Shown here: positions 34,674 through 43,208 of the stretch, piece after piece | Layout of the letters: each line of letters begins with the position of its first letter | How positions within the stretch are numbered: the stretch's first letter is position 1 | Notes under the pieces: generated by a model | The model's input: only the letters and a program-made list of their open reading frames with translations | Databases searched by the model: none | What the model was told of the DNA's origin: nothing | Assembly (NCBI RefSeq): GCF_009749465.1 | Contig: NZ_WBIS01000001.1 | Span: 248,001-312,000 of the forward strand | DNA: 64,000 nt | DNA from: Agromyces terreus | GTDB taxonomy: Bacteria; Actinomycetota; Actinomycetes; Actinomycetales; Microbacteriaceae | Direction of reading: 5' to 3' | Made by a program: the position numbers and the translations under genes

Positions 34674-37600
34674 ATGGTGATCCTGCAGGGCTTGAACACG
34701 GCGCTTTCGCGCGCCTCGACGATCGACGCTGCGCTGGCCGAGGCCCTGCGCAACGCCGACTTCTCCGCGCCCGAAGGCGTCGACGCGCCCCTCCTCGCGG
34801 GCCTGCTCTCGCGGCGGGCCGAAGCGGGACTCGCTCCGGCGCTGCTCGTGATCACCGCCACGAGCCGCGAGGGCGAGCTCGTGCGCGCCTCGATCGAGCC
34901 GTACCTCGACGGCGTCGAGGTGCTCGAGTTCCCCGCCTGGGAGACGCTGCCCCACGAACGGCTGAGCCCGTCGGCAGAGACGGTCGGCCGTCGGCTGCAC
35001 GCGTTGCGGCGCATGCACGACTGGCAGCACGAGGGCGCGGGGCATCCGCTCGTCGTCGTGGCCTCGGTGCGCGCCGCGCTGCAGCCGCTCGCCGAGAACC
35101 TCACCGACCTCGAACCCATCGAACTCGTCGCCGGGGGGCGCGGGCACGACCTGTCCGCGATCTCGCGCACGCTCGTCGACCTGGCCTACGCGAGGGTCGA
35201 CATGGTCGCCCGGCGCGGCGAGTTCGCGCTGCGCGGCGGCATCCTCGACGTCTTCCCGCCGACCGCAGACCATCCGGTCCGGGTGGAGTTCTTCGGCGAC
35301 GAGGTCGAGGAGCTGCGGGCGTTCTCCGTCGCCGACCAGCGGTCGCTGCCCGAGGTGGTCGACCGCGTCGTGCTCGCGCCGAGCCGCGAGCTGCTGCTCA
35401 CGCCCGCCGTGCGCCAGCGCGCCCGCGAGATGGTGCACGAGTTCCCGAGCCTGTCCGGCATGCTCGAGAAGGTCGCCGAGGGCATCCCGGTCGAGGGCAT
35501 GGAGTCGCTCGCCCCCGCCCTGCTCGAACGGCTCGTGCCGTTCGCGCACTATCTTCCGCTCGGCGCCGCGGTCGCGGTCCTCCAGCCCGAGCGGGTCGCC
35601 GGCCGGGCCGCGAGCCTCGCCGAGACGAACCGCGAGTTCCTCGGCGCCGCGTGGAGCGCCGCGACCGTCGGGGCGGACGCCCCGATCGACCTCGCGGCCG
35701 GCGACTTCCTCACGCTGCGCGAGTTCCGCGACGCGACGCTGTTCAGCGCGCCGGGGCGGCCCGATCCCAAGCGCGTCTGGTGGACCTTCTCGAACTTCGA
35801 CATCGGCGACGCCGCATCCGTCGTCGCCGCCGCGGGCGACGGAGCGGCCGCCGACCTCGCCGCGAGCGTCGCCTCCGACTACGTCCGCGTCGCCGCGACC
35901 GCGGTCCCGACCTTCGCGGGCAACGTCGCCGGGGCGATCGACCACGTCGCCGAGCGGCTGCGCGACGGGTGGAGCCTCGTCGTGGCATCCGCAGGGCACG
36001 GCCTCGTCGAGCGTGCCAGAGACGTGATCGCCGAGGCGGGCCTCGCCGCGCGCATCGTCGACGAGATGCCCGCCGAGCTCGAGCCGGGCGTCGCCTATCT
36101 CGTGCAGGCGGGGGCCGCCAGGGGATTCGAGGTGCCCGAGGTCAAGATCGGCCTCCTCTCCGAGACCGAGTTCTACGGCCGAGCGGTCGGGTACGACACC
36201 CGCCGCAACACGAAGCTCGCGTCGCGGCGGCGCAACGTCGTCGATCCGCTCCAGCTGAAGGCCGGCGACTTCGTCGTGCATCAGACCCACGGCATCGGCC
36301 GGTTCGTCGAGATGGTGCAGCGCGAGGTCGCCACCGGCTCGAGGCCGACCGGGCCGAGCCGCACGGCCGGCATCGCCCAGCAGCCGAAGGCCGTCCGCGA
36401 GTACCTCGTCATCGAGTACGCGCCCTCCAAGCGCGGGCAGGCGGGCGACCGCCTGTTCGTGCCCACCGACCAGCTCGACCTGCTGAGCCGCTACGTCGGC
36501 GGCGAGGCTCCCTCGCTGTCGAAGATGGGCGGCAGCGACTGGGCGCAGGCCAAGGGCCGTGCCCGCAAGGCCGTCCGCGACATCGCGGTCGAGCTCGTCA
36601 AGCTCTACTCGGCCCGTATGGCCGCGAAGGGGCACGCGTTCGGCCCCGACACGCCGTGGCAGCACGAGCTCGAAGAGGCCTTCCCGTTCGTCGAGACGCC
36701 CGACCAGGTGCAGACCATCGACGAGATCAAGGCCGACATGGAGCGGCCCATCCCGATGGACCGTCTGCTCGCGGGCGACGTCGGCTTCGGCAAGACCGAG
36801 GTCGCGGTGCGCGCCGCGTTCAAGGCGATCCAAGACGGCAAGCAGGTCGCGATGCTCGTGCCGACCACGCTGCTCGTCAAGCAGCACCTCGAGACGTTCA
36901 CCGAGCGCTTCGCGGGCTTCCCGGTGCACGTGCACGCGCTCAGCCGCTTCCAGACCGACAAGGAGGCCCGCGAGACCATCGCCGGCCTCGCCGACGGCAC
37001 CGTCGACATGGTCATCGGAACGCACCGCATCCTCACCGAGAAGGTCGTGTTCAAAGACGTCGGCCTCGTCATCATCGACGAGGAGCAGCGCTTCGGCGTC
37101 GAGCACAAGGACGCGCTCAAGAAGCTCAAGACCAACGTCGACATCCTCGCCATGAGCGCCACGCCCATCCCGCGGTCGCTCGAGATGGCGGTCACCGGCA
37201 TCCGCGAGATGTCCACGCTCGCGACGCCGCCCGAAGACCGGCACCCGATCCTGACCTACGTCGGCCCCTACTCCGACCAGCAGGTCGGTGCCGCGATCCG
37301 GCGCGAGATGCTCCGCGAGGGCCAGGTCTTCTTCGTGCACAACCGGGTCTCCTCGATCAACCGGGTCGCCGCGCAGCTCTCCGAGCTCGTGCCCGAGGCG
37401 CGCATCGCGGTGGCGCACGGGCAGCTCAACGAGCACGTGCTCGAGCAGATCGTCAACGACTTCTGGGAGCGCAAGTTCGACGTGCTCGTCTCGACGACGA
37501 TCATCGAGACCGGACTCGACATCTCGAACGCCAACACGATCATCATCGATCGGGCCGACAAGTACGGGCTCTCGCAACTGCACCAGTTGCGCGGGCGGGT

Positions 37601-38369
37601 CGGGCGCGGGCGCGAGCGCGCGTACGCGTACTTCCTGTGGGATCCGGCGAAGCCGCTCAGCGAGACCGCCCACGACCGCCTCTCCACCATCGCGGCGAAC
37701 AACGACCTCGGCTCGGGCATGCAGGTCGCGCTGAAGGACCTCGAGATCCGCGGTGCCGGGAACCTGCTCGGCGCCGAGCAGGCGGGCCACATCGCCGGCG
37801 TCGGCTTCGACCTGTACCTGCGCATGATCGGCGAAGCGGTGTCGGCGTTCCGCGGCGACGTCGCCGAGGGCCAGACCGAGCTGCGCCTCGAGCTGCCCAT
37901 CGACGCACACATCCCCGAAGACTACGTCGACTCCGAGCGGCTCCGCCTCGAGGCGTACCAGAAGCTCTCCGCTGCCAGCGGCCCGGCCGCGAAAGACGGG
38001 CAGATCGATCTCGTGGTCGACGAGCTCGCCGACCGCTACGGCGCCCTGCCCGACGCGGTCGAGCACCTCGTCGCCGTGTCCCGGCTTCGCCGTCAGGCGC
38101 AGCTCGCCGGGCTCTCCGACGTCATCGCGACGGGGTCGAAGCTCCGCCTCGCGCCGGCGAACATCCCCGACTCGCGCCGTGTCCGCCTCGAGCGCATGTA
38201 CCCGGGCGCGAAGCACTTCGCGCAGAACGACGTCATCCTCGTGCCGTTCCCCACCCCGGGCGGCGAGGCGCCGGGCGACGCCGACCTCATCGAATGGGTG
38301 TCGAGGCTGATCGCCAACATCTTCCCGCTGCCCGAGCCGAGCGTCGAGGCGACGGCCGGCACCGCCTGA
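34674..38369 (+). CDS. mfd: transcription-repair coupling factor
   Basis: A 1231-residue DNA translocase that removes stalled RNA polymerase and recruits UvrA. Order: UvrB-homology modules (1-330), linker domain, CarD-like RNA polymerase interaction domain with VVHQTHGIGRF (about 530), then the RecG-like motor with Walker A GDVGFGKTEVA (about 700), IIDEEQRFGVEH and RGRVGRGRERAYAYF, and the C-terminal TRCF domain (about 1050-1160). Full length for the family. TAGACT lies immediately upstream; translation may begin at ATG 34674 or GTG 34677. Confidence 0.97.
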   Translation: MVILQGLNTALSRASTIDAALAEALRNADFSAPEGVDAPLLAGLLSRRAEAGLAPALLVITATSREGELVRASIEPYLDGVEVLEFPAWETLPHERLSPSAETVGRRLHALRRMHDWQHEGAGHPLVVVASVRAALQPLAENLTDLEPIELVAGGRGHDLSAISRTLVDLAYARVDMVARRGEFALRGGILDVFPPTADHPVRVEFFGDEVEELRAFSVADQRSLPEVVDRVVLAPSRELLLTPAVRQRAREMVHEFPSLSGMLEKVAEGIPVEGMESLAPALLERLVPFAHYLPLGAAVAVLQPERVAGRAASLAETNREFLGAAWSAATVGADAPIDLAAGDFLTLREFRDATLFSAPGRPDPKRVWWTFSNFDIGDAASVVAAAGDGAAADLAASVASDYVRVAATAVPTFAGNVAGAIDHVAERLRDGWSLVVASAGHGLVERARDVIAEAGLAARIVDEMPAELEPGVAYLVQAGAARGFEVPEVKIGLLSETEFYGRAVGYDTRRNTKLASRRRNVVDPLQLKAGDFVVHQTHGIGRFVEMVQREVATGSRPTGPSRTAGIAQQPKAVREYLVIEYAPSKRGQAGDRLFVPTDQLDLLSRYVGGEAPSLSKMGGSDWAQAKGRARKAVRDIAVELVKLYSARMAAKGHAFGPDTPWQHELEEAFPFVETPDQVQTIDEIKADMERPIPMDRLLAGDVGFGKTEVAVRAAFKAIQDGKQVAMLVPTTLLVKQHLETFTERFAGFPVHVHALSRFQTDKEARETIAGLADGTVDMVIGTHRILTEKVVFKDVGLVIIDEEQRFGVEHKDALKKLKTNVDILAMSATPIPRSLEMAVTGIREMSTLATPPEDRHPILTYVGPYSDQQVGAAIRREMLREGQVFFVHNRVSSINRVAAQLSELVPEARIAVAHGQLNEHVLEQIVNDFWERKFDVLVSTTIIETGLDISNANTIIIDRADKYGLSQLHQLRGRVGRGRERAYAYFLWDPAKPLSETAHDRLSTIAANNDLGSGMQVALKDLEIRGAGNLLGAEQAGHIAGVGFDLYLRMIGEAVSAFRGDVAEGQTELRLELPIDAHIPEDYVDSERLRLEAYQKLSAASGPAAKDGQIDLVVDELADRYGALPDAVEHLVAVSRLRRQAQLAGLSDVIATGSKLRLAPANIPDSRRVRLERMYPGAKHFAQNDVILVPFPTPGGEAPGDADLIEWVSRLIANIFPLPEPSVEATAGTA

Positions 38370-38384
38370 GCCGTGTCTCGGCGC

Positions 38385-38410
38385 GGGCGCCGACTCGGAC
38401 CGAGGCGCCC
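38385..38410. terminator. hairpin between convergent mfd and hypothetical gene
   Basis: GGGCGCC (38385-38391) and GGCGCCC (38404-38410) pair perfectly with a 12-base loop, between two genes reading towards each other. Confidence 0.45.
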
Positions 38411-38453
38411 GGGGTGGGCCGTGCCCGCGGCATCCGGCACCCGCCTGATGCCT

Positions 38454-38771
38454 TCAGGGCTTGAGATGACCCCACTCGTCGAGGAACTCCTCGACGCTCA
38501 TGCGGGCGAGGTCGTCGTTGATCGTGCGCAGCAGCGCGTCCGCCTCATCGAGCGAGCCGGCCTTCGTGCGGAGCACCGGCGCCTCGGTCGCGCGTCGCAC
38601 CACGACGAGGTCGGCGACCGACGGCCCGCCGAGGCCGCTCGCCTCGCCCGCGAGGAGCAGCGTGGCGTGCACGAACCCGCGGATGCCGGTCAGGCGGCGT
38701 TCCTGCAGCTCGGCGCGCAGATGCACGCGCGCGGCATCGGTCGGGCCGTTGCCCGATCGCGCCTCGGTCAT
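38454..38771 (-). CDS. hypothetical 105-residue protein coupled to nhaA
   Basis: A small soluble protein, mostly helical by composition, with Arg/Leu-rich stretches (RVHLRAELQERRLTG) and an acidic end (RMSVEEFLDEWGHLKP). I do not recognise it. Its ATG overlaps the nhaA stop by four bases (ATGA), so both are made together, which suggests a cytosolic partner or modulator of the antiporter. It is not a membrane protein. Confidence 0.7.
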   Translation of the reverse strand: MTEARSGNGPTDAARVHLRAELQERRLTGIRGFVHATLLLAGEASGLGGPSVADLVVVRRATEAPVLRTKAGSLDEADALLRTINDDLARMSVEEFLDEWGHLKP

Positions 38772-40075
38772 CGCGAGAACGGACCGCCCGGCCCGCTGAG
38801 CGCTCCCGCCTTGCGGTACTGCCGCGAACGCACCGTGACCGCGATCGCCGAGCAGACGATGGCGATGCCGGAACCGAGCAGCACCGCGAGCGTGCCCTCG
38901 TCGGCGACCTCGGGGTGGTCGGAGAACGCGAGCTCGTTCATGAGCAGCGACACCGTGAAGCCGATGCCGCCGAGCGCGCCGACCATGAGGAGGTCGCCGA
39001 TCGTGAGCGGCACGCCCGCCCGGCGCTTCACGAGCATCACCCCGAGGCCGCCGATGAGCACGATGCCGATGATCTTGCCGACCGGAAGGCCGACGAGGAT
39101 GCCCCAGAACGCCGGGTCGAGCTCGCTCGGGCTGACCTGCGGAATCGCCACCATCGCGGCGGAGAGCGCGAACAGCGGCAGGATGATGCCGTTCGAGTAC
39201 GGCTCGAGCGCGTGCACCGATCGGCCGCCGGGGCGCCGCGCCATCACGAAGCCGAGGGCCACGCCGGCGATCGTCGCGTGCACGCCGGACTGGTAGATGA
39301 AGTACCACGTCAGTGCGGCGAGCACCCAGAGCACGACGGCGATGGGCCACTGCGGCTTGCGCGAGAGCACCCAGGCCGAGCGCGGCTTCAGCATGCGGCT
39401 GAACGCGCCGAACATCGTGATCGTGATCGCGCCGAGGCCGATGAACGCGAGGTTCGCGTCGCTCGTGAAGAAGAACGCGATGATGAGGATCGCGATGAGG
39501 TCGTCGAGCACGGCGAGCGCAAGCAGGAACACGCGCACGCGGGTCGGGATGAACCGGCCGAACACGGCGAGCACGCCGAGGGCGAAGGCGATGTCGGTGG
39601 CCGTCGGGATGGGCCATCCGTCGACCGTGTCGGTGCCCCACGCGAACGCGACGAAGATGAGGGCCGGCACGACCACGCCGCCGATCGCGGCGATCGCGGG
39701 CAGCATCGCCTTCGAGAGCGAGTTGAGCTCGCCGATGACGAGCTCGCGCTTGAGCTCGACGGCGACGATGAAGAAGAAGACCGCGAGGAGGCCGTCGCTG
39801 ATCCAGTGCTCGATCGAGAGGTCGAGCCCGAGCCAGGGCAGGTCGATGTGCGCGGTGTTCAGCTCGATCACCTTGGCCCCGAACGACACGTTCGCGAGCA
39901 CGAGGCCGAGGACGGCGGCGACGAGCAGCAGGATGGCGGACCAGCGCTCGGACCTGAGGATGTTCACGGGCACTCCGTTCGTCGAGTGCGACGCCGGGTG
40001 TGGCGGGCCACGGGGTTTCGGCGTCGACGGGGCGATGTCGGCGGTCTCCCGCCGGCCGACCAGACTTCCCGGCAC
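38768..40075 (-). CDS. nhaA: Na+/H+ antiporter NhaA
   Basis: A 435-residue membrane antiporter that exports Na+ for protons. About eleven helices. The ion site is seen in ALAVLDDLIAILIIAFFFTS (the Asp pair) and the TDIAFALGVLAVFGRFIP motif. The start is uncertain: GTG 40075 lies close behind a minus-strand TAGGAT box at 40086-40091, but GTG 39973 would give the family-typical short N-terminus before NILRSERWSAILLL. Divergent from the LysE-type gene at 40113. Confidence 0.93.
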   Translation of the reverse strand: MPGSLVGRRETADIAPSTPKPRGPPHPASHSTNGVPVNILRSERWSAILLLVAAVLGLVLANVSFGAKVIELNTAHIDLPWLGLDLSIEHWISDGLLAVFFFIVAVELKRELVIGELNSLSKAMLPAIAAIGGVVVPALIFVAFAWGTDTVDGWPIPTATDIAFALGVLAVFGRFIPTRVRVFLLALAVLDDLIAILIIAFFFTSDANLAFIGLGAITITMFGAFSRMLKPRSAWVLSRKPQWPIAVVLWVLAALTWYFIYQSGVHATIAGVALGFVMARRPGGRSVHALEPYSNGIILPLFALSAAMVAIPQVSPSELDPAFWGILVGLPVGKIIGIVLIGGLGVMLVKRRAGVPLTIGDLLMVGALGGIGFTVSLLMNELAFSDHPEVADEGTLAVLLGSGIAIVCSAIAVTVRSRQYRKAGALSGPGGPFSR

Positions 40076-40100
40076 TCCTCAGGGAATCCTATCGGGCGCG

Positions 40101-40106
40101 TACACT
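40101..40106 (+). promoter_or_regulatory. -10 hexamer, leaderless lysE-type gene
   Basis: TACACT, with the predicted start point exactly on GTG 40113. Confidence 0.55.
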
Positions 40107-40112
40107 GCTGCG

Positions 40113-40904
40113 GTGTCGTTCTCGGTCTGGGTCGCGTTGCTCGCGGCGAGCGTGGTGATCTCGTTCACCCCCGGCGCGGGTGCCGTCAACACGATGGGCA
40201 ACGCCCTGAAGGTCGGCCTGCGGCGCTCGATCTGGGGCATCCTCGGCCAGCAGGCCGCGCTCGTCGTGCACATCGTCGTCGTCGCGGCGGGGCTCGGCGT
40301 GCTCGTCGCGAACTCGCCGGTCGCGTTCGATGCCATCCGGTACGCGGGCGCCGCGTACCTCGTCTACCTCGGCATCCGGCAGTTCCTCGCGAAGCCGGTC
40401 GTGACCGCGCCGGTCGCGTCCGCGCCGGTCGCGTCCGCGCCGGTCGCGTCGACCGGCGAAGCGGATGCCTCCGGCGGCGCCGAACTCGTCCGGACGGGCG
40501 CCGAGACCGCCGCGGGCACGGGCGCATCCGTCGCCGCATCCGCCCCGGCAGGCGCCGCCACGGTGGCCGCTCCCGCGCGCGCCGCATCCGGCTTCTCGAC
40601 GGAGTCGTCGTGGTCGCTGTTCCGCCGCGGACTGCTCGTGAACCTCTCGAACCCGAAGGCGATCGTGTTCTTCCTCGCGTTCCTCCCGCAGTTCATCCGT
40701 CCCGATGCGCCGCTCCTGCCGCAGTACCTGATCGTCGGCGCGACCGTGATCGCCGTCGACATCGCGGTCATGTGGGGCTTCTTCGCGCTCGCGGCGCGCT
40801 CGTTCCGCCGGGCGACGACGTCGGCGCGCGGGCAGACGATCGTGAACCGGGTGTTCGGGTCGCTGTTCCTCATCGTCGGCGTGGCGCTCGCGGCGATCCA
40901 CTGA
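40113..40904 (+). CDS. LysE/RhtB-type amino acid exporter
   Basis: A 263-residue membrane transporter with six helices. Family blocks: ISFTPGAGAVNTMGNALKVGLRRSIWGILGQQ at the N-terminus and FRRGLLVNLSNPKAIVFFLAFLPQF. The loop between helices three and four is stretched by a roughly 65-residue Ala/Val/Thr-rich insert, part of which is three copies of a 15-bp repeat (APVAS). Substrate unknown, probably amino acids such as threonine or homoserine. Confidence 0.9.
   Translation: MSFSVWVALLAASVVISFTPGAGAVNTMGNALKVGLRRSIWGILGQQAALVVHIVVVAAGLGVLVANSPVAFDAIRYAGAAYLVYLGIRQFLAKPVVTAPVASAPVASAPVASTGEADASGGAELVRTGAETAAGTGASVAASAPAGAATVAAPARAASGFSTESSWSLFRRGLLVNLSNPKAIVFFLAFLPQFIRPDAPLLPQYLIVGATVIAVDIAVMWGFFALAARSFRRATTSARGQTIVNRVFGSLFLIVGVALAAIH
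40407..40451 (+). repeat. 15-bp coding tandem repeat
   Basis: GCGCCGGTCGCGTCC three times, the third with one changed base; adds APVAS repeats to a loop of the exporter. Confidence 0.85.
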
Positions 40905-40925
40905 CCGCTCCGAGCCGGGCGTGCC

Positions 40926-40931
40926 TAGGCT
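40926..40931 (+). promoter_or_regulatory. -10 hexamer, leaderless mazG
   Basis: TAGGCT with predicted start point exactly on ATG 40938. Confidence 0.55.
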
Positions 40932-40937
40932 GATCGC

Positions 40938-41678
40938 ATGGACCACCCCGCCGCGCGGCCAGCGCACGAAGGACTCGACGAACTCATCGCGACGGTCGCC
41001 CTGCTGCGGGCCCCCGGCGGCTGCCCGTGGGACGCGGACCAGACCCACGAGAGCCTCGTGCAGTACCTCGTCGAGGAGAGCTGGGAGCTCATCGACGCGA
41101 TCGAGTCGGGCGACCGCGCCGAGATGATCGAGGAGCTCGGCGACGTGCTCTACCAGGTGCTGTTCCACGCCGACATCGCCGCGCACACGGCGGGCGAGGC
41201 GTTCGACATCGACGACGTCGCCCGGCACATGACGGCGAAGATGGTGTCGCGGCATCCGCATGTCTTCGGCGATCGCGAGGCGTCGACGGCCGACGACGTC
41301 GTCGCGTTCTGGGAGGACCTCAAGGCCGAGGAGAAGCCGCACCGCACGAGCGTGCTCGACGGGGTGCCCCGCGGCATGCCCGCGCTCGCGCTCGCGCAGA
41401 AGATGCTCGGCAAGGCCGCGAAGGTCGGCGTCGGCATCGGGGCCTTCCGAGCGGAGGCTGCGGATGCCGCGCGCGTCGCGCCCGCCGTCGTGTCGCCGCC
41501 CACCGAGGACGAGCTCGGCCGGATCCTGTTCGAGCTCGCGGCATCCGCCCGCGCGCAGGGGCTCGACGCCGAGCGTGCGCTGCGGGGCGCGATCCGCGGG
41601 TTCGAGGCCGAGGTGCGCGCGGCCGAGGCCGAGCCTGCGGCCGAGCCTGCGGATGCCGCGGGGCCCGCCTCCGACTGA
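40938..41678 (+). CDS. mazG: nucleoside triphosphate pyrophosphohydrolase
   Basis: A 246-residue enzyme hydrolysing (d)NTPs to monophosphates, part of nucleotide-pool cleaning. GGCPWDADQTHESL opens the MazG domain; EESWELIDAIE and EELGDVLYQVLFHADIA hold the Mg-binding EExxE...ExxD set. The second half (about 165-240) is a shortened second domain with Ala-rich spacing. Transcript probably leaderless. Confidence 0.94.
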   Translation: MDHPAARPAHEGLDELIATVALLRAPGGCPWDADQTHESLVQYLVEESWELIDAIESGDRAEMIEELGDVLYQVLFHADIAAHTAGEAFDIDDVARHMTAKMVSRHPHVFGDREASTADDVVAFWEDLKAEEKPHRTSVLDGVPRGMPALALAQKMLGKAAKVGVGIGAFRAEAADAARVAPAVVSPPTEDELGRILFELAASARAQGLDAERALRGAIRGFEAEVRAAEAEPAAEPADAAGPASD

Positions 41679-41722
41679 CGGATGCACGCCCGCGGCCCGC
41701 ACGTGCTGGAAGAATGGTCGGC

Positions 41723-42991
41723 ATGGCTGCATCCGTCACCCCTCCGCGCGGCATGCGCGACTTCCTCCCGGCCGAGAAGGCGCGTCGCGAGCACGCGCTC
41801 GGCGTGATCCGCGGCGTGTATGCGTCGCACGGGTTCGACGAGATCGAGACGCCCGTCATGGAGGACGCCTCGCGTCTGCACGCCGGCCTCGGCGGCGACA
41901 ACGAGAAGCTCGCGTTCGCGGTGATGAAGCGCGGCATCACCCCCGACGACCTGGCGGCCGCCGCGGCATCCGGCGACGCGCTCTCGCTGGCCGATCTCGG
42001 CCTGCGCTACGACCTGACGGTGCCGCTCGCGCGCTTCTACGCCACGCACCGCGCGGCGCTGCCGCCCGTGTTCCGGTCGATCCAGATCGCCCCCGTCTGG
42101 CGCGCCGAACGCCCCCAGAAGGGCCGCTACCGCCAGTTCGTGCAGTGCGACATCGACATCATCGGCGAGCCGGGCGCGCTCGCCGAGCTCGAGCTGCTCT
42201 CGGCCACGGTCGCGACGCTCGACGCGCTCGGCCTCACCGGATGCACGATCCGCCTCAACGACCGGCGCGTGCTCGCCGGCATCCTGTCATCCTGGGGCGT
42301 GGCCGACGACACACGCGAGCGCGCCCTCATCACGATCGACAAGCTCGACAAGATCGGCACCTCCGGGGTCGCCTCCGAGCTGCGCGAACTCGGCATCGTG
42401 GGGGAGGGCGCCGACGTGGCCGCCGAGCTCGAGGCGCTCACCACGGCAGATTGGCACCTCTACGACGGCGTCATGCCGCCGCCCGCCTGGCTCGACCGCG
42501 ACGCGTACGCCGACCTGCTCGCGCTGCGCGAGACGATGCCCGACGCGACGATCGAGTTCGACCCGACGCTCGTGCGCGGCATGGGCTACTACACGGGCAC
42601 GATCTTCGAGATCTCGCACCCCGACTTCGGCTACTCGCTCGGCGGCGGCGGCCGCTACGACGGCATGATCGGAAGGTTCCTCGGTCAAGACGTGCCCGCC
42701 TGCGGCTTCTCGATCGGGTTCGAGCGCATCGTCGACCTCCTCGCCGTGCGCGACGAGGGCCGCCCGCGCTCGGTCGTGCTCGTCTACGACCCCGCGGTGC
42801 CGCCCGCGACGCTGCTGAACCTCAAGCACGAGCTCGTGGCATCCGGAACCCGCGTGCGCTTCGAGCGCCGCGTGAAGAACGCGCGCGCCCTGTTCGAGCG
42901 CGTCACCGCCGACGGCTTCGACGCGGTCGCGAACGTGACCCTCGAGACGACGGATGCCGCGTCGCTGAGCTTCCGCGACCTGGCCGCGTAG
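41723..42991 (+). CDS. hisS: histidyl-tRNA synthetase
   Basis: A 422-residue class II synthetase. TPPRGMRDFLPAEKARREHALG is motif-1 region, RYDLTVPLARFYATH and IQIAPVWRAERPQKGRYRQFVQCDIDIIG contain motif 2, GMGYYTGTIFEI is the histidine-A site and CGFSIGFERIVDLL is motif 3. ATG 41723 is preferred because GGAAG lies ten bases upstream; ATG 41714 is too close to it. Followed by a hairpin and repeats. Confidence 0.96.
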   Translation: MAASVTPPRGMRDFLPAEKARREHALGVIRGVYASHGFDEIETPVMEDASRLHAGLGGDNEKLAFAVMKRGITPDDLAAAAASGDALSLADLGLRYDLTVPLARFYATHRAALPPVFRSIQIAPVWRAERPQKGRYRQFVQCDIDIIGEPGALAELELLSATVATLDALGLTGCTIRLNDRRVLAGILSSWGVADDTRERALITIDKLDKIGTSGVASELRELGIVGEGADVAAELEALTTADWHLYDGVMPPPAWLDRDAYADLLALRETMPDATIEFDPTLVRGMGYYTGTIFEISHPDFGYSLGGGGRYDGMIGRFLGQDVPACGFSIGFERIVDLLAVRDEGRPRSVVLVYDPAVPPATLLNLKHELVASGTRVRFERRVKNARALFERVTADGFDAVANVTLETTDAASLSFRDLAA

Positions 42992-43016
42992 GCGGGAGTG
43001 CGGGAGGGCTCCCGCC
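42991..43016 (+). terminator. hairpin terminator after hisS
   Basis: GGCGGGAG (42991-42998) pairs with CTCCCGCC (43009-43016); a shorter alternative CGGGAG/CTCCCG is nested inside. It starts at the last base of the hisS stop codon and is followed by pyrimidine-rich sequence. Confidence 0.55.
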
Positions 43017-43020
43017 TTCC

Positions 43021-43064
43021 CGTCTTCCCGCGCTCCCGTCTTCCCGCGCTCCCGTCTTCCCGCC
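43021..43064. repeat. 16-bp tandem repeat
   Basis: CGTCTTCCCGCGCTCC twice in full and once in part, in the non-coding space between the hisS terminator and the first 60-bp hairpin. Pyrimidine-rich on the plus strand. Confidence 0.85.
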
Positions 43065-43071
43065 CCGAAGA

Positions 43072-43131
43072 CGTGATCCGTCGATCTTCGCCCTTCCGCG
43101 CACGGCATCGGGCGAAGATCGACGGATCACG
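43072..43131. repeat. 60-bp perfect hairpin element, copy 1
   Basis: Two 22-base arms (43072-43093 and 43110-43131) are perfectly complementary around a 16-base loop. The same arms recur at 44347-44406 with a different loop that shares its last five bases (GCATC). It lies upstream of the DUF559 gene. It could be a mobile palindromic unit or a processed RNA hairpin. Confidence 0.8.
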
Positions 43132-43208
43132 AATCGATGGGTCGACCGGAGGCGGCAGGCCTGTGGAGAGTCGGAGCGGCTGTGCCGTGCGTCGCGCACG
43201 ATGTGTGC

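Noticed and set aside
34572-38464. Very long open frames in other frames across mfd
   Set aside because: Arg/Ala/Gly-rich shadow translations with no domains; mfd explains the whole stretch.
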